Below, one piece after another: positions 18,056-27,596 of a stretch of DNA of 64,000 bases (position 1 is the first letter of the stretch; every line of letters starts with the position of its first letter). Source of the DNA: Rubinisphaera italica (lineage in GTDB: Bacteria > Planctomycetota > Planctomycetia > Planctomycetales > Planctomycetaceae); NCBI RefSeq assembly GCF_007859715.1, contig NZ_SJPG01000001.1, positions 1,886,728 through 1,950,727 on the forward strand, given 5' to 3'. A program made the translations under genes and the position numbers. Below the pieces are notes generated by a model. That model had not been told where the DNA came from. It worked only from the letters and a program-made list of their open reading frames with translations, and ran no database searches.

Positions 18056-18597
18056 ACTTTTGCGTTTGGGGCATACGCTAATTGTCCGCTATAGTTCCCG
18101 GGAGGATCATAATTACAAACAATAACGAGCTGACCTTTGTATGGTCCGCTTTGCATCACAGCCACGCCTGCACCGATCTTTGTAGTCTTGCTCCACACCA
18201 TTTGGGTGTAGTGACCAACAATTGTGTAATCATTTTTACCTTCCGCTGCAGGCCCCATCACAACACCCGGGCGGAAATTCTTGATCTCACTGTACCATGC
18301 TTCGGCCCCCTTCAATGCAGTACTGTTGATAGCAATATTCTCTCCATACTTGGTATTGTTATGTTTGAATGTGCCCGTGGCAGCAAGATGGTTTGCCCAC
18401 TTTTGGGCGACATTAGCAACTTCGTCTGACCAGGTTACAGGCCCGACATCGACTTCAGCTCTTTTCTTGTTATGGTAATCAGTCAACTCTTTTCTCTGAA
18501 ATGGAGAAAGTGCGCTTTGAGCGTAAACGCAGCTAGGCGACAGGGAGGCAAACACTGCTGATAGCACGCAGGTTGCAGTGACCAGAAACTTGTTCAT
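17656..18597 (-). CDS. Secreted CAP (PR-1 type) protein with C-terminal PPC domain
   Basis: 313 residues from the ATG at 18597 (TTGGAGCAAAAA upstream). Signal peptide to VYAQS. CAP domain ~32-170 of the eukaryote-like PR-1/CRISP subtype: YHNKKRAEVDVGPVTWSDEV, H79, GENIA (E86), GHYTQMVW (H129) and CNYDPPGNYSG. Residues ~183-313 form a pre-peptidase C-terminal (PPC) beta-sandwich, with ADRKYTIETKSTDFN, LELKNINGKEA and ANGTYQLKASS. The PPC part is nearly the same as in the gene at 39036, although the CAP parts belong to different subfamilies. PPC domains usually assist secretion or surface attachment. Confidence 0.9.
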   Translation of the reverse strand: MNKFLVTATCVLSAVFASLSPSCVYAQSALSPFQRKELTDYHNKKRAEVDVGPVTWSDEVANVAQKWANHLAATGTFKHNNTKYGENIAINSTALKGAEAWYSEIKNFRPGVVMGPAAEGKNDYTIVGHYTQMVWSKTTKIGAGVAVMQSGPYKGQLVIVCNYDPPGNYSGQLAYAPNAKVPMVDKPLAAPAKMNWKDEHTQLSGGPIMVTGVPNLATFGKPDPTREGLQSLIYNGVLRADRKYTIETKSTDFNTHLELKNINGKEAYGRNGRPNAVLEFQPKANGTYQLKASSSQAGATGQLEVWITSNPSN

Positions 18598-18972
18598 TTT
18601 TTGCTCCAATACTTGAGACGTTGAGATAGTGTTTTTTGGCCCGGGTTGCAGTACCAAGAGTAGGGCAGGCCAGAGTTCAGTCTACAAAGCAGTAACTGAC
18701 GCTTTTGTGCTTGAAATCATTGCAATCCATTTCGATCAAAAGTATGCTAAATCTTTTAACTGATGGACGAACAGCACGAAAACTCGTGATTTTCAGGTTA
18801 AATCTGCCTCTGTTGAGCCTACATTTAAAATCTTCTTTATTTGCAATGTCTATATCATTTGGCAGGCTTTGTATAATCAAGACAAGCATTGTTTACATGC
18901 TCACGAAAGACAATACGTTTACTTCCAGTTCAACCTACGACTTAAATTGAAATATTTCGAAATTAAATTCTT
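18598..18972. other. Divergent intergenic region between the CAP-PPC gene and the first ECF sigma gene
   Basis: About 375 A+T-rich bases between two divergently transcribed genes, so promoters for both must lie here. A TATAAT is present near 18875 but no well-spaced -35 box was found, and no repeat of the window's families is present. Confidence 0.4.
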
Positions 18973-19566
18973 ATGATCGATTTGAGTTCACCTACCAGCC
19001 AGACCCTACTGGCGAAACTGCGAACCAATACTCCTGACGAAACAGCGTGGGATGAATTCGTCAATCTGTATGGCAAGAGAATTTACAGTTGGTGTCGTGG
19101 GCGTGGGTTACAGGCAGTTGATGCTGAGGACGTGACCCAGAATGTCCTTGTTCGTTTAACAAAAGTCATGTTGAGATTCGAATACGATTCCTCCATGAGT
19201 TTTCGATGTTGGCTGCGAACTGTCGTTCAAAATCTTGTGAATGATTTCCTGCGTGATCGAGTTCGTGCTACAGACGATGGAAAAGTTGCCTGCATGATGA
19301 GTCGTCTGGAGGAAGCCGAAGCGACGCAAGACTTACTATCACGGCTAGACGATCTGTTTGATCTGGAACTGCTGGAAGAGGCGAAAGCTCGTGTGAGAAT
19401 TCGCGTTAGCAATGCTCGCTGGAAAGCTTGGAGTCTGATGGCCGAGAAGAATTTGCCCGCCAATGAAGTTAGTAGAATGATCGGCATGAAAGTCGAAACG
19501 GTGTTTACTGCACGCAGTCAAATCCAAGAAATGATAAGAAATGAAGTCAGCTTACTAGAACGATAG
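18973..19566 (+). CDS. ECF-type RNA polymerase sigma factor
   Basis: 197 residues. Sigma region 2 is clear: WDEFVNLYGKRIYSWCRGRGL, then DAEDVTQNVLVRLTKVM and FRCWLRTVVQNLVNDFLRDR. Region 4 is recognisable as RWKAWSLMAEKNLPANEVSRMIGMKVETVFTARSQI, with the helix-turn-helix. It belongs to the planctomycete ECF group that pairs with Ser/Thr kinases. The stop is 11 bp from the kinase start, so the pair is translated from one transcript. Targets are unknown, but the surrounding genes all encode secreted proteins, making them candidate members of its regulon. Confidence 0.92.
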   Translation: MIDLSSPTSQTLLAKLRTNTPDETAWDEFVNLYGKRIYSWCRGRGLQAVDAEDVTQNVLVRLTKVMLRFEYDSSMSFRCWLRTVVQNLVNDFLRDRVRATDDGKVACMMSRLEEAEATQDLLSRLDDLFDLELLEEAKARVRIRVSNARWKAWSLMAEKNLPANEVSRMIGMKVETVFTARSQIQEMIRNEVSLLER

Positions 19567-19577
19567 AATCTGCTTTC

Positions 19578-22115
19578 ATGCAATCATGCCCAACTCCAAA
19601 CAAGCTTTTAGAGCTAGTTAGTGGTGACCAGTCTGGCGAATTGGGTCGTCACGTCGATAACTGTCCTGGTTGCAAACGGGAACTTGAAAAACAGCTTAGT
19701 GATCTCAGAGAGCAATCTACACTTGTTGAACCCCTCAACAGTGTTACCTCAAGTTGGGGCACTGGCCTGGCCCATCGACTGGCGGCATCGTTAAAAGACT
19801 CTCCTGGTGAGGAATTGGTTGTTGATTTTGAGCTTCCCTATCAGATGGGAAACTACACCCTGTTGAGAATCCTTGGCGCGGGAGGAATGGGAATTGTTTA
19901 TTTAGCAAATCAGGAGAGTCTGAATCGTCGTGTCGCAATAAAAATGGTTCGACAGAGTGAATTAAAAAATAAAAAACTCGTCAGTCGCTTCTATACAGAA
20001 GTGGAATCTGTTGCCAGTCTCAATCATTCAGGAATCGTGCCCATATATGAAGTCGGACGGCACAAGCACTATCTGTACTATTCGATGCAGCTGGTCGAAG
20101 AGGGAACACTCTCAGAGTTCATCCGACGTGACAAGCCACCGATTCGAGTCACTGCAAAAATCGTTCAGCAAATAGCCGAAGCCGTCCATTTTGCACATCA
20201 AAATGGAATTATTCATCGCGATTTAAAACCCTCGAATATCCTGGTCGATTCCTCATCGAATCCCAAAATCGCCGATTTTGGTTTGGCGAAATTGCTCTCG
20301 CTCGATCCGTCATTATCGACTGGAAGTTACGATATCGTTGGTACGCCAAGCTATATGTCTCCAGAGCAAGTGAGTGGGAAGGAAAGTCATACGTTTGCGA
20401 CAGATGTCTATGGCTTGGGAGCAATACTTTATGAAATGCTCACCGGTCGTGCACCCTTCGTCGGAAAGGAGCCTCTTTCAGTTCTTCATGATGTTCTGGA
20501 GAAAATACCTGAATCGCCCAGAGTCATTGACAAGAGCATTCCGCAAGATCTGGAGACAATCACATTAAAGTGTTTACAGAAGCATCCCGCACATCGTTAT
20601 CCGACAGCAGAGTGCGTTGCCGACGAACTCGATTCATATCTGCGAGGAAAATTGATCCAGGCCCGCCCCACTCCATTGCCTGAAAAACTGGGAAGGCTGG
20701 TTCGACGAAATCCGTTCACTTCCATTTTGATTTTGATGACAGCCTTAATCGTGGGAGTGAGTGTGGTGAACAGCTTCAATTCTTTGAGATTGAGTGATCT
20801 GCAGGCAAAAAAAATTGAAAGCCAGAACATCAAACTTGAGTCCGCAGTTCTGGGAGCTCAAAATCAATCTTCACTCGTGGCGAGTCAGGCTGAGCTATCC
20901 ATCGAAGTCATCGAAGCGATTCTTGGAGAGATCCAAACAACATATTTGCGTCTTCCTGCAGAGCAAAAATCCCGCAAGGTCATGCTCAATCAGGTGCTCA
21001 ATAAACTAGATCGACTCTCTGCAGACCATGTCGATCCCGATCAATTGAATTCCTGTTATGCCAAAACAATCCTGGGCTTGGCAGAAGTCGAATATAGTAT
21101 TGGAGCTTCAGACGGAAGTATTGGGCTTGAAGCTTCAAAACGCAGGTATATCGACGCGATTGAACGATTACAGAAATTATACCAGAACAATATGGATAAC
21201 CTGGATGTACAAAGAACATTGGCCAGAGCAATCATGAAATACGGGGACGTATTAGCCGATGCAGCTCACTGGGAGGAAGCCCATGCAAAATTCATGGAAG
21301 CCCTACCTCTTATGATCGAGGCCTGTTCAAAGTCGAGTGAAGACATGGTTCTGATGGAATTAGGAGAATTAGAAATTCTGTGTGCAGAAGGATTTATGCA
21401 TACCGGATATCCAGATCAGTTTGAAGAGTTTTCGAATCGAGGACATCGGCGTTTGAAAGAGATCACTGAAACCAGCCCAGGGAGTCTTGAAGCGGCATCA
21501 TTGTTTCTCTACTCATGCCAGATTATTGGAGACTGGCATTTAAAGAAAAACCATTTTGATGACGCAAAACAATATTACGAGATGTTTCAACAAAAAGCCG
21601 TTTTACTCGATCACCTGTATCCATTCAATTCAAACGTCGCTTTGGATTGCTCCACCGCGTATGAAAGGTTAGGAGACCTGGCACTAAAAAGCAAAGACAT
21701 CGATTTAGCACTCGAGCATTACCAGTTATCACTTGACTATGCACAAAAACTGGAAATCTCTGCGCCAGATAATCTGGAAACGCTATGGCATGTTTCCTTC
21801 AGTTATCAGCATCTGGCCGACCTGCTCCTTCACTTAAAGGAACTGGAACAAGGTTTTCCTCTGGCAGTCCGTTGTGTGGAAATTCGACGTATTCTGCAAG
21901 ATCGAGATCGTCAGAATTACAGAAGGACTGCCAAGTTAGTTCACTCTTTAAAGACGCTGGCTGCTTATCACCTGTCTCAAAGTGAAAACATTTTGGCACG
22001 AAATATTTATCAGGAGTGCTTTTCGGTCGAAACAGAATATCAGTTGCTTACAGGTAAAAAGAGTTTTGCTAATGACTTGTCGAATCTGGAGTCCAAGATC
22101 GCAGCTCTCGACTGA
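19578..22115 (+). CDS. Zinc-finger / Ser-Thr protein kinase / TPR transmembrane protein
   Basis: 845 residues. An N-terminal anti-sigma-like zinc motif, H-x3-C-x2-C (H25, C29, C32), comes first. The Hanks-type kinase domain spans ~93-355, with GAGGMGIVY, VAIK (K122), HRDLKPSN (D215), DFG (233-235) and SPEQ. All catalytic residues are present. A single membrane helix lies at ~380-398. The C-terminal ~440 residues carry TPR-type helices (LAEVEYSIGASDGS, AYERLGDLALKSKDIDLALEHY), placed outside the membrane. The protein therefore has an intracellular zinc finger and kinase plus an exported sensor part. Together with the sigma factor just upstream it forms a likely sigma / anti-sigma-kinase switch. 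Confidence 0.92.
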   Translation: MQSCPTPNKLLELVSGDQSGELGRHVDNCPGCKRELEKQLSDLREQSTLVEPLNSVTSSWGTGLAHRLAASLKDSPGEELVVDFELPYQMGNYTLLRILGAGGMGIVYLANQESLNRRVAIKMVRQSELKNKKLVSRFYTEVESVASLNHSGIVPIYEVGRHKHYLYYSMQLVEEGTLSEFIRRDKPPIRVTAKIVQQIAEAVHFAHQNGIIHRDLKPSNILVDSSSNPKIADFGLAKLLSLDPSLSTGSYDIVGTPSYMSPEQVSGKESHTFATDVYGLGAILYEMLTGRAPFVGKEPLSVLHDVLEKIPESPRVIDKSIPQDLETITLKCLQKHPAHRYPTAECVADELDSYLRGKLIQARPTPLPEKLGRLVRRNPFTSILILMTALIVGVSVVNSFNSLRLSDLQAKKIESQNIKLESAVLGAQNQSSLVASQAELSIEVIEAILGEIQTTYLRLPAEQKSRKVMLNQVLNKLDRLSADHVDPDQLNSCYAKTILGLAEVEYSIGASDGSIGLEASKRRYIDAIERLQKLYQNNMDNLDVQRTLARAIMKYGDVLADAAHWEEAHAKFMEALPLMIEACSKSSEDMVLMELGELEILCAEGFMHTGYPDQFEEFSNRGHRRLKEITETSPGSLEAASLFLYSCQIIGDWHLKKNHFDDAKQYYEMFQQKAVLLDHLYPFNSNVALDCSTAYERLGDLALKSKDIDLALEHYQLSLDYAQKLEISAPDNLETLWHVSFSYQHLADLLLHLKELEQGFPLAVRCVEIRRILQDRDRQNYRRTAKLVHSLKTLAAYHLSQSENILARNIYQECFSVETEYQLLTGKKSFANDLSNLESKIAALD

Positions 22116-22147
22116 ATATACTCCAAAACTGTCCACCGCTTGCGATC

Positions 22148-22168
22148 CCGGGAGAGAATTGCTCCCGG
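22148..22168. repeat. 7-bp stem hairpin downstream of the kinase gene
   Basis: CCGGGAG and CTCCCGG are separated by 7 bases and flanked by GATC on both sides, 33 bases after the kinase stop codon. There is no T-run, so a role as terminator or mRNA end stabiliser is only possible, not shown. Confidence 0.4.
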
Positions 22169-22259
22169 AGATCCCTCTCGAAAAGTCTGACTCGCACGGA
22201 ACCGTGGATGCTGCACTGAGATCCCCTCGGTAGAGCAGCACAGCTTTGTTCCACTGAAA

Positions 22260-22385
22260 TACTCTCCCCTCGCTTCAAATAACCGGTGACTAAGACCTCA
22301 ACCGTAAGCTGTTATTTCTTATCAACTTTGCTATTTTCTTTGTATCGTATTCTGGATCATAGATTACATTTCTTCTACCACAGGG
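22260..22385 (+). repeat. Solo tail A, copy 2
   Basis: Starts with the CTCTCCCCTCGCTTCA segment and contains CTCAACCGTAAGCTG, AACTTTGCTATTTTCTTT and TATTCTGGATCA, ending in TACATTTCTTCTACC. No transposase remnant precedes it, so this is a solo end. It sits 40 bp before the stop codon of the convergent secreted gene. Confidence 0.75.
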
Positions 22386-22424
22386 AGAATGCGAGTCTCG
22401 CTGTTTAAAAGTGTTATCAACACC

Positions 22425-24215
22425 TTACTGGCCATTTGAAAATGCCTTTTGAGGAAATGGCGGCTGTGCGTCAATGACATCCTGATACAAGTGATAAATT
22501 CTCAGTTTGCCACTGAATTCCGATGACCAGAGTACTTCTCCCGCCAATGCACTGACGAATCCATCGCTGCCGGTGAACTTGACGTCCGCTGGAAGTTTTT
22601 CCGGAGGTTGAACTACATTCCCTTGCAGATCGACCTGCATCATCCAATAGTCTTCAGCCTGCTTGGTTTTCCAGGCAACAAGGATATTGTTGCGGTATAG
22701 AGAAGACTTCAAAAATTCGACATCCGCACCTTGCCGTAGACGCTTGCGATCGACAATCTTCGCATTGCGGTCGAGAATCAGCAAACCCATTTCATTCAGA
22801 TTTGATCGGCGAGATCCGAATGTCCGGGGTTCAATTGCGTATGTCAAGAAATAACGTCCGTCAGCATTATGGAATAATTCGCCAAGCTTGCCGGAGGACT
22901 GACCACCACCATCTGCGGCGACTCCATAAACCGGGTTGCTATTGTCGCCTCCAATTTGTGTGTCAGGATATTTTTTATCAGCAAACAAATTATTCTGTGC
23001 AAGCATATTGCCATTGGCGTCGAGCACATGCATACGAATGTCGCTCGGGTAGGAATCACCCAATTCGATGCATGCGATGTGAGTTCCATCAAATATCGCC
23101 CGCTGATCCAGGCTGTGTGATGTTCCCCAGTTGTACGCCAACCGTGGATTCGAGCCATTCTCATTGAACATCGCTGTCATCATTCCATAATGCATTTCGG
23201 TGGATTGATCAGGGTTGACAAATAAATTTCCATGATCAAAAGAAGTCAGCCAGTTCTGCCCCACTCGTAACACAACGGTACGCCCCATTGTTAATGGATC
23301 TCGCATGTCGTTACAGCCGAAAGGAACCTGCCCGTTTATTGTCCAGCGTTGTTCAGCACCATTAGGTGCCATGACCACAGTTGTTTGACCTCCAAGAACC
23401 CGAAATTGCAGCGTGTCTTTTTCCGTTTTCAGCAGACAGGCAACTCTAGAGTCATTAACCGCAAGCGACCCTCCCAAAGCTGGTCCCAAATCCTGAATTT
23501 GTCCTTTATCCAATTCACCTGAACGGTTGATCGGTGCGATTTTTGCCCTTCCTTCAGGAGAAAACCACATGACATGCCCACCTCCAAACTTTTTCAGGGC
23601 GATTGGTGCAGCGGAATTAATATTTGGGCCACTCCAACCGCGACTTGGGAGTTGCATCGGCTGACCAGGGCTGTTAATCGTTAGCAACCCGTTATTGAGC
23701 CTGAGCTGATCGACACTCAATTCCTGGAATCGACCAGGGGGGGCAGGGCCATTGGACTCAAGTATCGTCACTGTCGCTTCAAACTCATTGGGATTGTTGT
23801 TGGTCGAGAGTCGCTTAAATGCCGATGTAAAATTTCGCCACTCTCCTGCATCCACATCACTGAAAGTGATCCATTTCCGGCCCCAATATCGATCCTGATC
23901 ACGGTATGTGAGTTGTTGATATTGGTCGATGGAATTCTGCAAACCGAGTAGTCGGTTTTGATACATATTACGGACTGCTCCAGTGGAGTCTTTTTGTTGC
24001 ACTGCTGCATATTGAGTTCTGATCGTCTGTCCGTTATTCACAAACTGTTGTGTTTTTATCATGTCTGCAACAGGATTGGGAACGCGCACATTATAATGGG
24101 TTGAACCGTCAGGTTTCTGCTCACCAAGCCAGTAGGTGATCTGTGCAAAAGTTGGCGATGTCAATGAAAACAATAATGAGGCAGCAACAAGTGACATCTT
24201 AATGCAATATTTCAC
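22425..24215 (-). CDS. Large secreted protein of unknown family, propeller-like
   Basis: 596 residues from a GTG at 24215 that is preceded by an excellent CAGGAGAGA box. Signal peptide to TFAQ. The N-terminal ~150 residues (ITYWLGEQKPDGSTHYNV ... WGRKWITFSDVDAGEW) are followed by strand-rich sequence with regularly spaced W, G and D residues, such as GGHVMWFSPEGRAKI, LFHNADGRYFLTYAI and VLWSSEFSGKLRIYHLY. This resembles the C-terminal region of the protein at 15459. A seven-bladed propeller is a guess. No catalytic motif was recognised. It sits between the first kinase and another small secreted gene, inside the CAP cluster. Confidence 0.7.
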   Translation of the reverse strand: MKYCIKMSLVAASLLFSLTSPTFAQITYWLGEQKPDGSTHYNVRVPNPVADMIKTQQFVNNGQTIRTQYAAVQQKDSTGAVRNMYQNRLLGLQNSIDQYQQLTYRDQDRYWGRKWITFSDVDAGEWRNFTSAFKRLSTNNNPNEFEATVTILESNGPAPPGRFQELSVDQLRLNNGLLTINSPGQPMQLPSRGWSGPNINSAAPIALKKFGGGHVMWFSPEGRAKIAPINRSGELDKGQIQDLGPALGGSLAVNDSRVACLLKTEKDTLQFRVLGGQTTVVMAPNGAEQRWTINGQVPFGCNDMRDPLTMGRTVVLRVGQNWLTSFDHGNLFVNPDQSTEMHYGMMTAMFNENGSNPRLAYNWGTSHSLDQRAIFDGTHIACIELGDSYPSDIRMHVLDANGNMLAQNNLFADKKYPDTQIGGDNSNPVYGVAADGGGQSSGKLGELFHNADGRYFLTYAIEPRTFGSRRSNLNEMGLLILDRNAKIVDRKRLRQGADVEFLKSSLYRNNILVAWKTKQAEDYWMMQVDLQGNVVQPPEKLPADVKFTGSDGFVSALAGEVLWSSEFSGKLRIYHLYQDVIDAQPPFPQKAFSNGQ

Positions 24216-24355
24216 CAGGTCTCTCCTGTAAGTTCAAAGTGGTTTTAAGGAATAATTATCCCTCAAGCGAGCTTTCCTCCAGCAGCACGTTTATTCCTTT
24301 GGAAAAACCGCGCAACTTGTCAATTGTGTATAACGAACAAATTATCAATACGTTT

Positions 24356-24754
24356 TTAACGAGTCACTTGTGCATCGACAGTCAGTTTGTAGCGAGTAAT
24401 CGCTGTTTTTTCATCTGCTGGTGTGATTGACAACTTCCAGGGACCACCTTGACCGACTTCTGGCATGAACCTCATTTTGGAACCCATTTTTGTGATTCCC
24501 TTGCCTTGTTGACCCTCTGCATAAGGAGCACCAGGTCTAACCAGAATACTTCCATCCGCAAGAATTGGTGAAGCGAGGGTGATTGATGGCATGGTTTGTG
24601 TGCTGCTGACTTCGATGTCATAAATCCAAAGCGGCTCGAGGTCAATTGAAACAACAATCGGAGCAGGAGCGGCAGGTTCGTCGGCAAATGCAGGAGTGAT
24701 ATTGAGTAAAGCCGCGACAGCAACACACATACTACAAAGTAAAACACGATTCAT
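24356..24754 (-). CDS. Small secreted hypothetical protein
   Basis: 132 residues with a signal peptide (to PAFADEP) and an AGAGAGAG purine tract before the ATG. The mature part is about 105 residues, with a Pro/Ala start, two Trp and many strand-like segments (IVVSIDLEPLWIYDIEV, GPWKLSITPADEK, RYKLTVDAQVTR), suggesting a small beta-sandwich. No cysteines in the mature part. No family recognised. It is 140 bp upstream of the 596-residue secreted gene in the same direction. Confidence 0.65.
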   Translation of the reverse strand: MNRVLLCSMCVAVAALLNITPAFADEPAAPAPIVVSIDLEPLWIYDIEVSSTQTMPSITLASPILADGSILVRPGAPYAEGQQGKGITKMGSKMRFMPEVGQGGPWKLSITPADEKTAITRYKLTVDAQVTR

Positions 24755-25309
24755 GGCAAGCTCTCTCTCTTTTTTGGGGAAGATAATTTCAACAACTAAA
24801 GTTAGTGGACCAGCTCAATCTCAGAGTGCAAATATCGAACCGAATCCCTTCAGTGTTTGGAGGGTCAAATTTTTCAAATTCTGTACGACTTCATAGTCTT
24901 ACTGGAGTTACGCATCAAATGGAGAACAATTCCGTTGCTCAACAGACATACCAACATGCAATTTCGCAGGTTCGTGGACGACCAGGCTGTTTTCATCGAA
25001 TACTGCCTATGAATCATAAATTCTAAGGCAAGTGCTCTATTTCAGTCTCTTTATCATGTAAGTCAAAAACCGCCTGTCATTTAGTCATACGAGTTCAATC
25101 AATATGACCTACGCCTGGAAATTACAAATTCCTCAAATTTTTCTGGAATCGCAGCCATTGAAAGATTCGAGTATCAACTCCTGGTATTCACCGAAAATAT
25201 GATTTTCGGGAGAATTGAGCCGTAGGTATTGAGTGATACCACAGTAAGACTCTACAGAATCACTTGCCTTTCAATCACACATATAAAATACTCTCAAGGA
25301 ATTTTACTT
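24755..25309. other. Long divergent intergenic region with two small palindromes
   Basis: No gene is visible. Near the CAP gene are a perfect 8-bp stem, CCGAAAAT (25191-25198) with ATTTTCGG (25202-25209) around a 3-base loop, and a smaller GGTAT-N6-ATACC pair near 25227. They lie about 100 and 70 bases before the start codon and could be operator or mRNA-leader elements. There is no T-run, so they are not terminators. Confidence 0.4.
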
Positions 25310-26461
25310 ATGCGATACTCACACAGATTTTCTTTTTGCTCCGTTCTCAGTACGAGCGTAATACTTTTGCTTATGCTTTCCTTCTGCAATGTTGTCCCCG
25401 CTCAGCAACCCTCTCTGACGGAACTGGAAGACCAGTTTATCGTAGAGTTGAAGCTCATGAGAAAAGATCCAGCTGCCTATGCGAAGCAGAATCTCGACCC
25501 CATGATCAACAACGGCAGGATGAACGGCTCCAAATGGACACACCCTGTGCCGGGCACCAACCTGACTTATGGTTATTCCGACGTCAATTTGCGGGAGATC
25601 ATCATTGAGGCATCGAACCAACTTAAGAATGCTCCAAAAAATATGCCCGTCACTTCCAACGCTGAACTGAAGGGGATTGCCAAGGCATTTTCTAAAGATT
25701 GGTCACTACAAAATCAGGCTCAATATGTACCACATGTCGATAGTCAGGGGCGTGGAATGCGTGTGAGGTACCTCGGTGTGATTGGCAGCAACAGATACTC
25801 TGAGAACACCGTGAACTTGTACCTGAAATCAGGGAGTTCCCGACAAGGCTATGGAAAGCTGGCTATGATGGCATGGTTGGTTGATGATTTTGCAGCAAGT
25901 CGTGGTCACAGACTCGCCTTGATTAACCCTGAATTAACTCATTTCGGGATGGGATTTGAGATAAACGGAGACTTGATTTATGGCACTCTGGGAATGGTTG
26001 GTGGTGTTCCTGTCGCAAACAATCCGGTTCCCGCCAATCTGAATTCCACGCCGACGACTGCCGCGAATATCAAAGGTGCAGATGAATTCTGGATCGTGAA
26101 TAGAACGACGAATCTGGTTCTTGTTGCAAAAAATGGTGTTGTGGTGATGGAGCCTAAAAGCACAAAACAGGAATCTCTCTGGCGTTTGAGAAAAGGGATT
26201 GATCCTACCTATCATTTCGTCAATGTCAAAACAGGAAAACTGCTTGGCACCGATTGGAAAACAGAACCAAAGCTCGTACCGAAACTGTTCAACAAAGGTG
26301 AATTGATCGAGTGGGATTTGAGAACGATAGGTCTACTGCGGTTAACCAGTCTTGGCGGCGAACCGTTGATTTATCACGAGAATCGACTCGATTGGGCAAT
26401 CAGTACACGGGACCCGCGCATCAATAGCGGAGGAAAGTGGGATTTCGTAATCAATCGGTAA
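25310..26461 (+). CDS. Secreted CAP-domain protein with C-terminal beta-trefoil
   Basis: 383 residues from the ATG at 25310 (TCAAGGAATTTTACTT upstream); an ORF reaching back to 25229 has no ribosome site. Signal peptide to VVPAQQ. The CAP domain (~32-250) has a long insert: IVELKLMRKDPAAYAKQNL, VPHVDSQGRGMRVRYL, SENTVNLYL, SRGHRLALINPELTHFGMG and YGTLGM. Residues ~265-383 resemble a ricin-type trefoil (FWIVNRTTNLVLVAKNG, FVNVKTGKLLGTDWK, LTSLGGEPLIYHENRLDWAIS). The KDPAAYAK segment is typical of the subfamily of CAP proteins seen in large secreted bacterial proteins. Confidence 0.85.
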   Translation: MRYSHRFSFCSVLSTSVILLLMLSFCNVVPAQQPSLTELEDQFIVELKLMRKDPAAYAKQNLDPMINNGRMNGSKWTHPVPGTNLTYGYSDVNLREIIIEASNQLKNAPKNMPVTSNAELKGIAKAFSKDWSLQNQAQYVPHVDSQGRGMRVRYLGVIGSNRYSENTVNLYLKSGSSRQGYGKLAMMAWLVDDFAASRGHRLALINPELTHFGMGFEINGDLIYGTLGMVGGVPVANNPVPANLNSTPTTAANIKGADEFWIVNRTTNLVLVAKNGVVVMEPKSTKQESLWRLRKGIDPTYHFVNVKTGKLLGTDWKTEPKLVPKLFNKGELIEWDLRTIGLLRLTSLGGEPLIYHENRLDWAISTRDPRINSGGKWDFVINR

Positions 26462-26697
26462 TGAATTGATTATGCGCTCAATTTTCTGTCGGTATCTGAG
26501 ATTCCGTTGCCTTTTCGAGAGAATTATTTTCTGCTCATTAATTTGAGGTTATGACAAATCTGGACGTAGGTTTTACTCTTCAGTTCAGTAATTCCATTTG
26601 AGAGTAGGTGCAATAGCGAATGACCGTGCTTATCTCTGCATTGATGCTTTCGCCTGTAAATTAATACCCAGTTCGCTGGGCAGCCTTAATCAAAACA

Positions 26698-27582
26698 ATG
26701 AAAGAACTCAACATGACCTTTAAGCAAATCCTGGGATCCTTTGCCTGTTCTCTAATCATCGTCAATATCGCCTCTGCTCAGCCAGCAGGTCTGGAGTGGC
26801 TCAGCGTCAATGGTGGGCTCAACCCGGATGGCACTGTCGAATACTCAGAGAAAGGTAACAACGCAAACCGAACTATCACTTATCTTGGGCGGAGGATCCA
26901 GAATTCTCCAGAGATCGGTACACTTGGGGAAGTTGTTGGAAACAAATGGCAGGCAGCCACGATTCAGGAACGATCCCGAATGCCCGACATGCGGTTTTCT
27001 GATAAATACGATGTTCTGGTTGCGAACGGTGAGACCGTTGTCAATTGGCAAATCATTGATCGGAGGGCCGTATTTAAGACTTCAAATTCCTCCTCTGTCG
27101 TTCTTCCCAATGCGCTCACGATGGAATCTGGAAGGTCCGGACGGCCTGCGCGTGTCAAAGTTTCAGAAAATGAATGGCAAGCAGCTTACTATTTCCCGGA
27201 AGATGATGTTGTTCAACTGATTCGAGATCCTCGAACAGGGACCGATCGCGGCCCAGATCTCAGCCAAAAGCCTGTGCAACTTCTGTTTTCCACACCAGTC
27301 AATCACGGTGCCTGGAATGATGACTGGGATGGCGGCATCATCAGAAGCACCGCGATCGGTGATCGGATTCTCTACGTCTTGGAGAGTCAAAATAGACCAC
27401 ATAGTTGGAAGAGTGCTGAGTTCAAGGTGAAAAATGGTGCCTTTTCAGTCACATTCTTCACCGATGAACTCGGTAAAACGAAAGATCTCAAAGCAGGCAC
27501 AATCACGGCAATGCCAGAAAAAGCAGGAACCGTCTTGAGGTTCTCCAACGACTTCACCTGGACCCGACGGTTCGAAAATTAG
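26698..27582 (+). CDS. Secreted hypothetical protein
   Basis: 294 residues (or 289 from the ATG at 26713); both starts give a good signal peptide ending at ASAQP. The mature protein is strand-rich with W-containing motifs (GLEWLSVNGGLNPDGTVEYSE, NKWQAATIQERS, NHGAWNDDWDGG, FTWTRRFEN). A stretch reading RFSDKYDVLVANGETVVNWQI is reminiscent of the ETxRDxxxVxLxD block seen in other secreted proteins of this cluster, but I cannot assign a family. A small CCCAG-TTCG-CTGGG hairpin lies at 26667-26680 in the leader. It is transcribed in the same direction as the CAP gene before it, 236 bp away. Confidence 0.7.
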   Translation: MKELNMTFKQILGSFACSLIIVNIASAQPAGLEWLSVNGGLNPDGTVEYSEKGNNANRTITYLGRRIQNSPEIGTLGEVVGNKWQAATIQERSRMPDMRFSDKYDVLVANGETVVNWQIIDRRAVFKTSNSSSVVLPNALTMESGRSGRPARVKVSENEWQAAYYFPEDDVVQLIRDPRTGTDRGPDLSQKPVQLLFSTPVNHGAWNDDWDGGIIRSTAIGDRILYVLESQNRPHSWKSAEFKVKNGAFSVTFFTDELGKTKDLKAGTITAMPEKAGTVLRFSNDFTWTRRFEN

Positions 27583-27596
27583 TGGGGCACGACAGC

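Noticed and set aside
18860..18885. Sigma-70 promoter at TATAAT upstream of the first ECF gene
   Set aside because: TTGGCA is present but only 7 bases away; no hexamer at the correct spacing.
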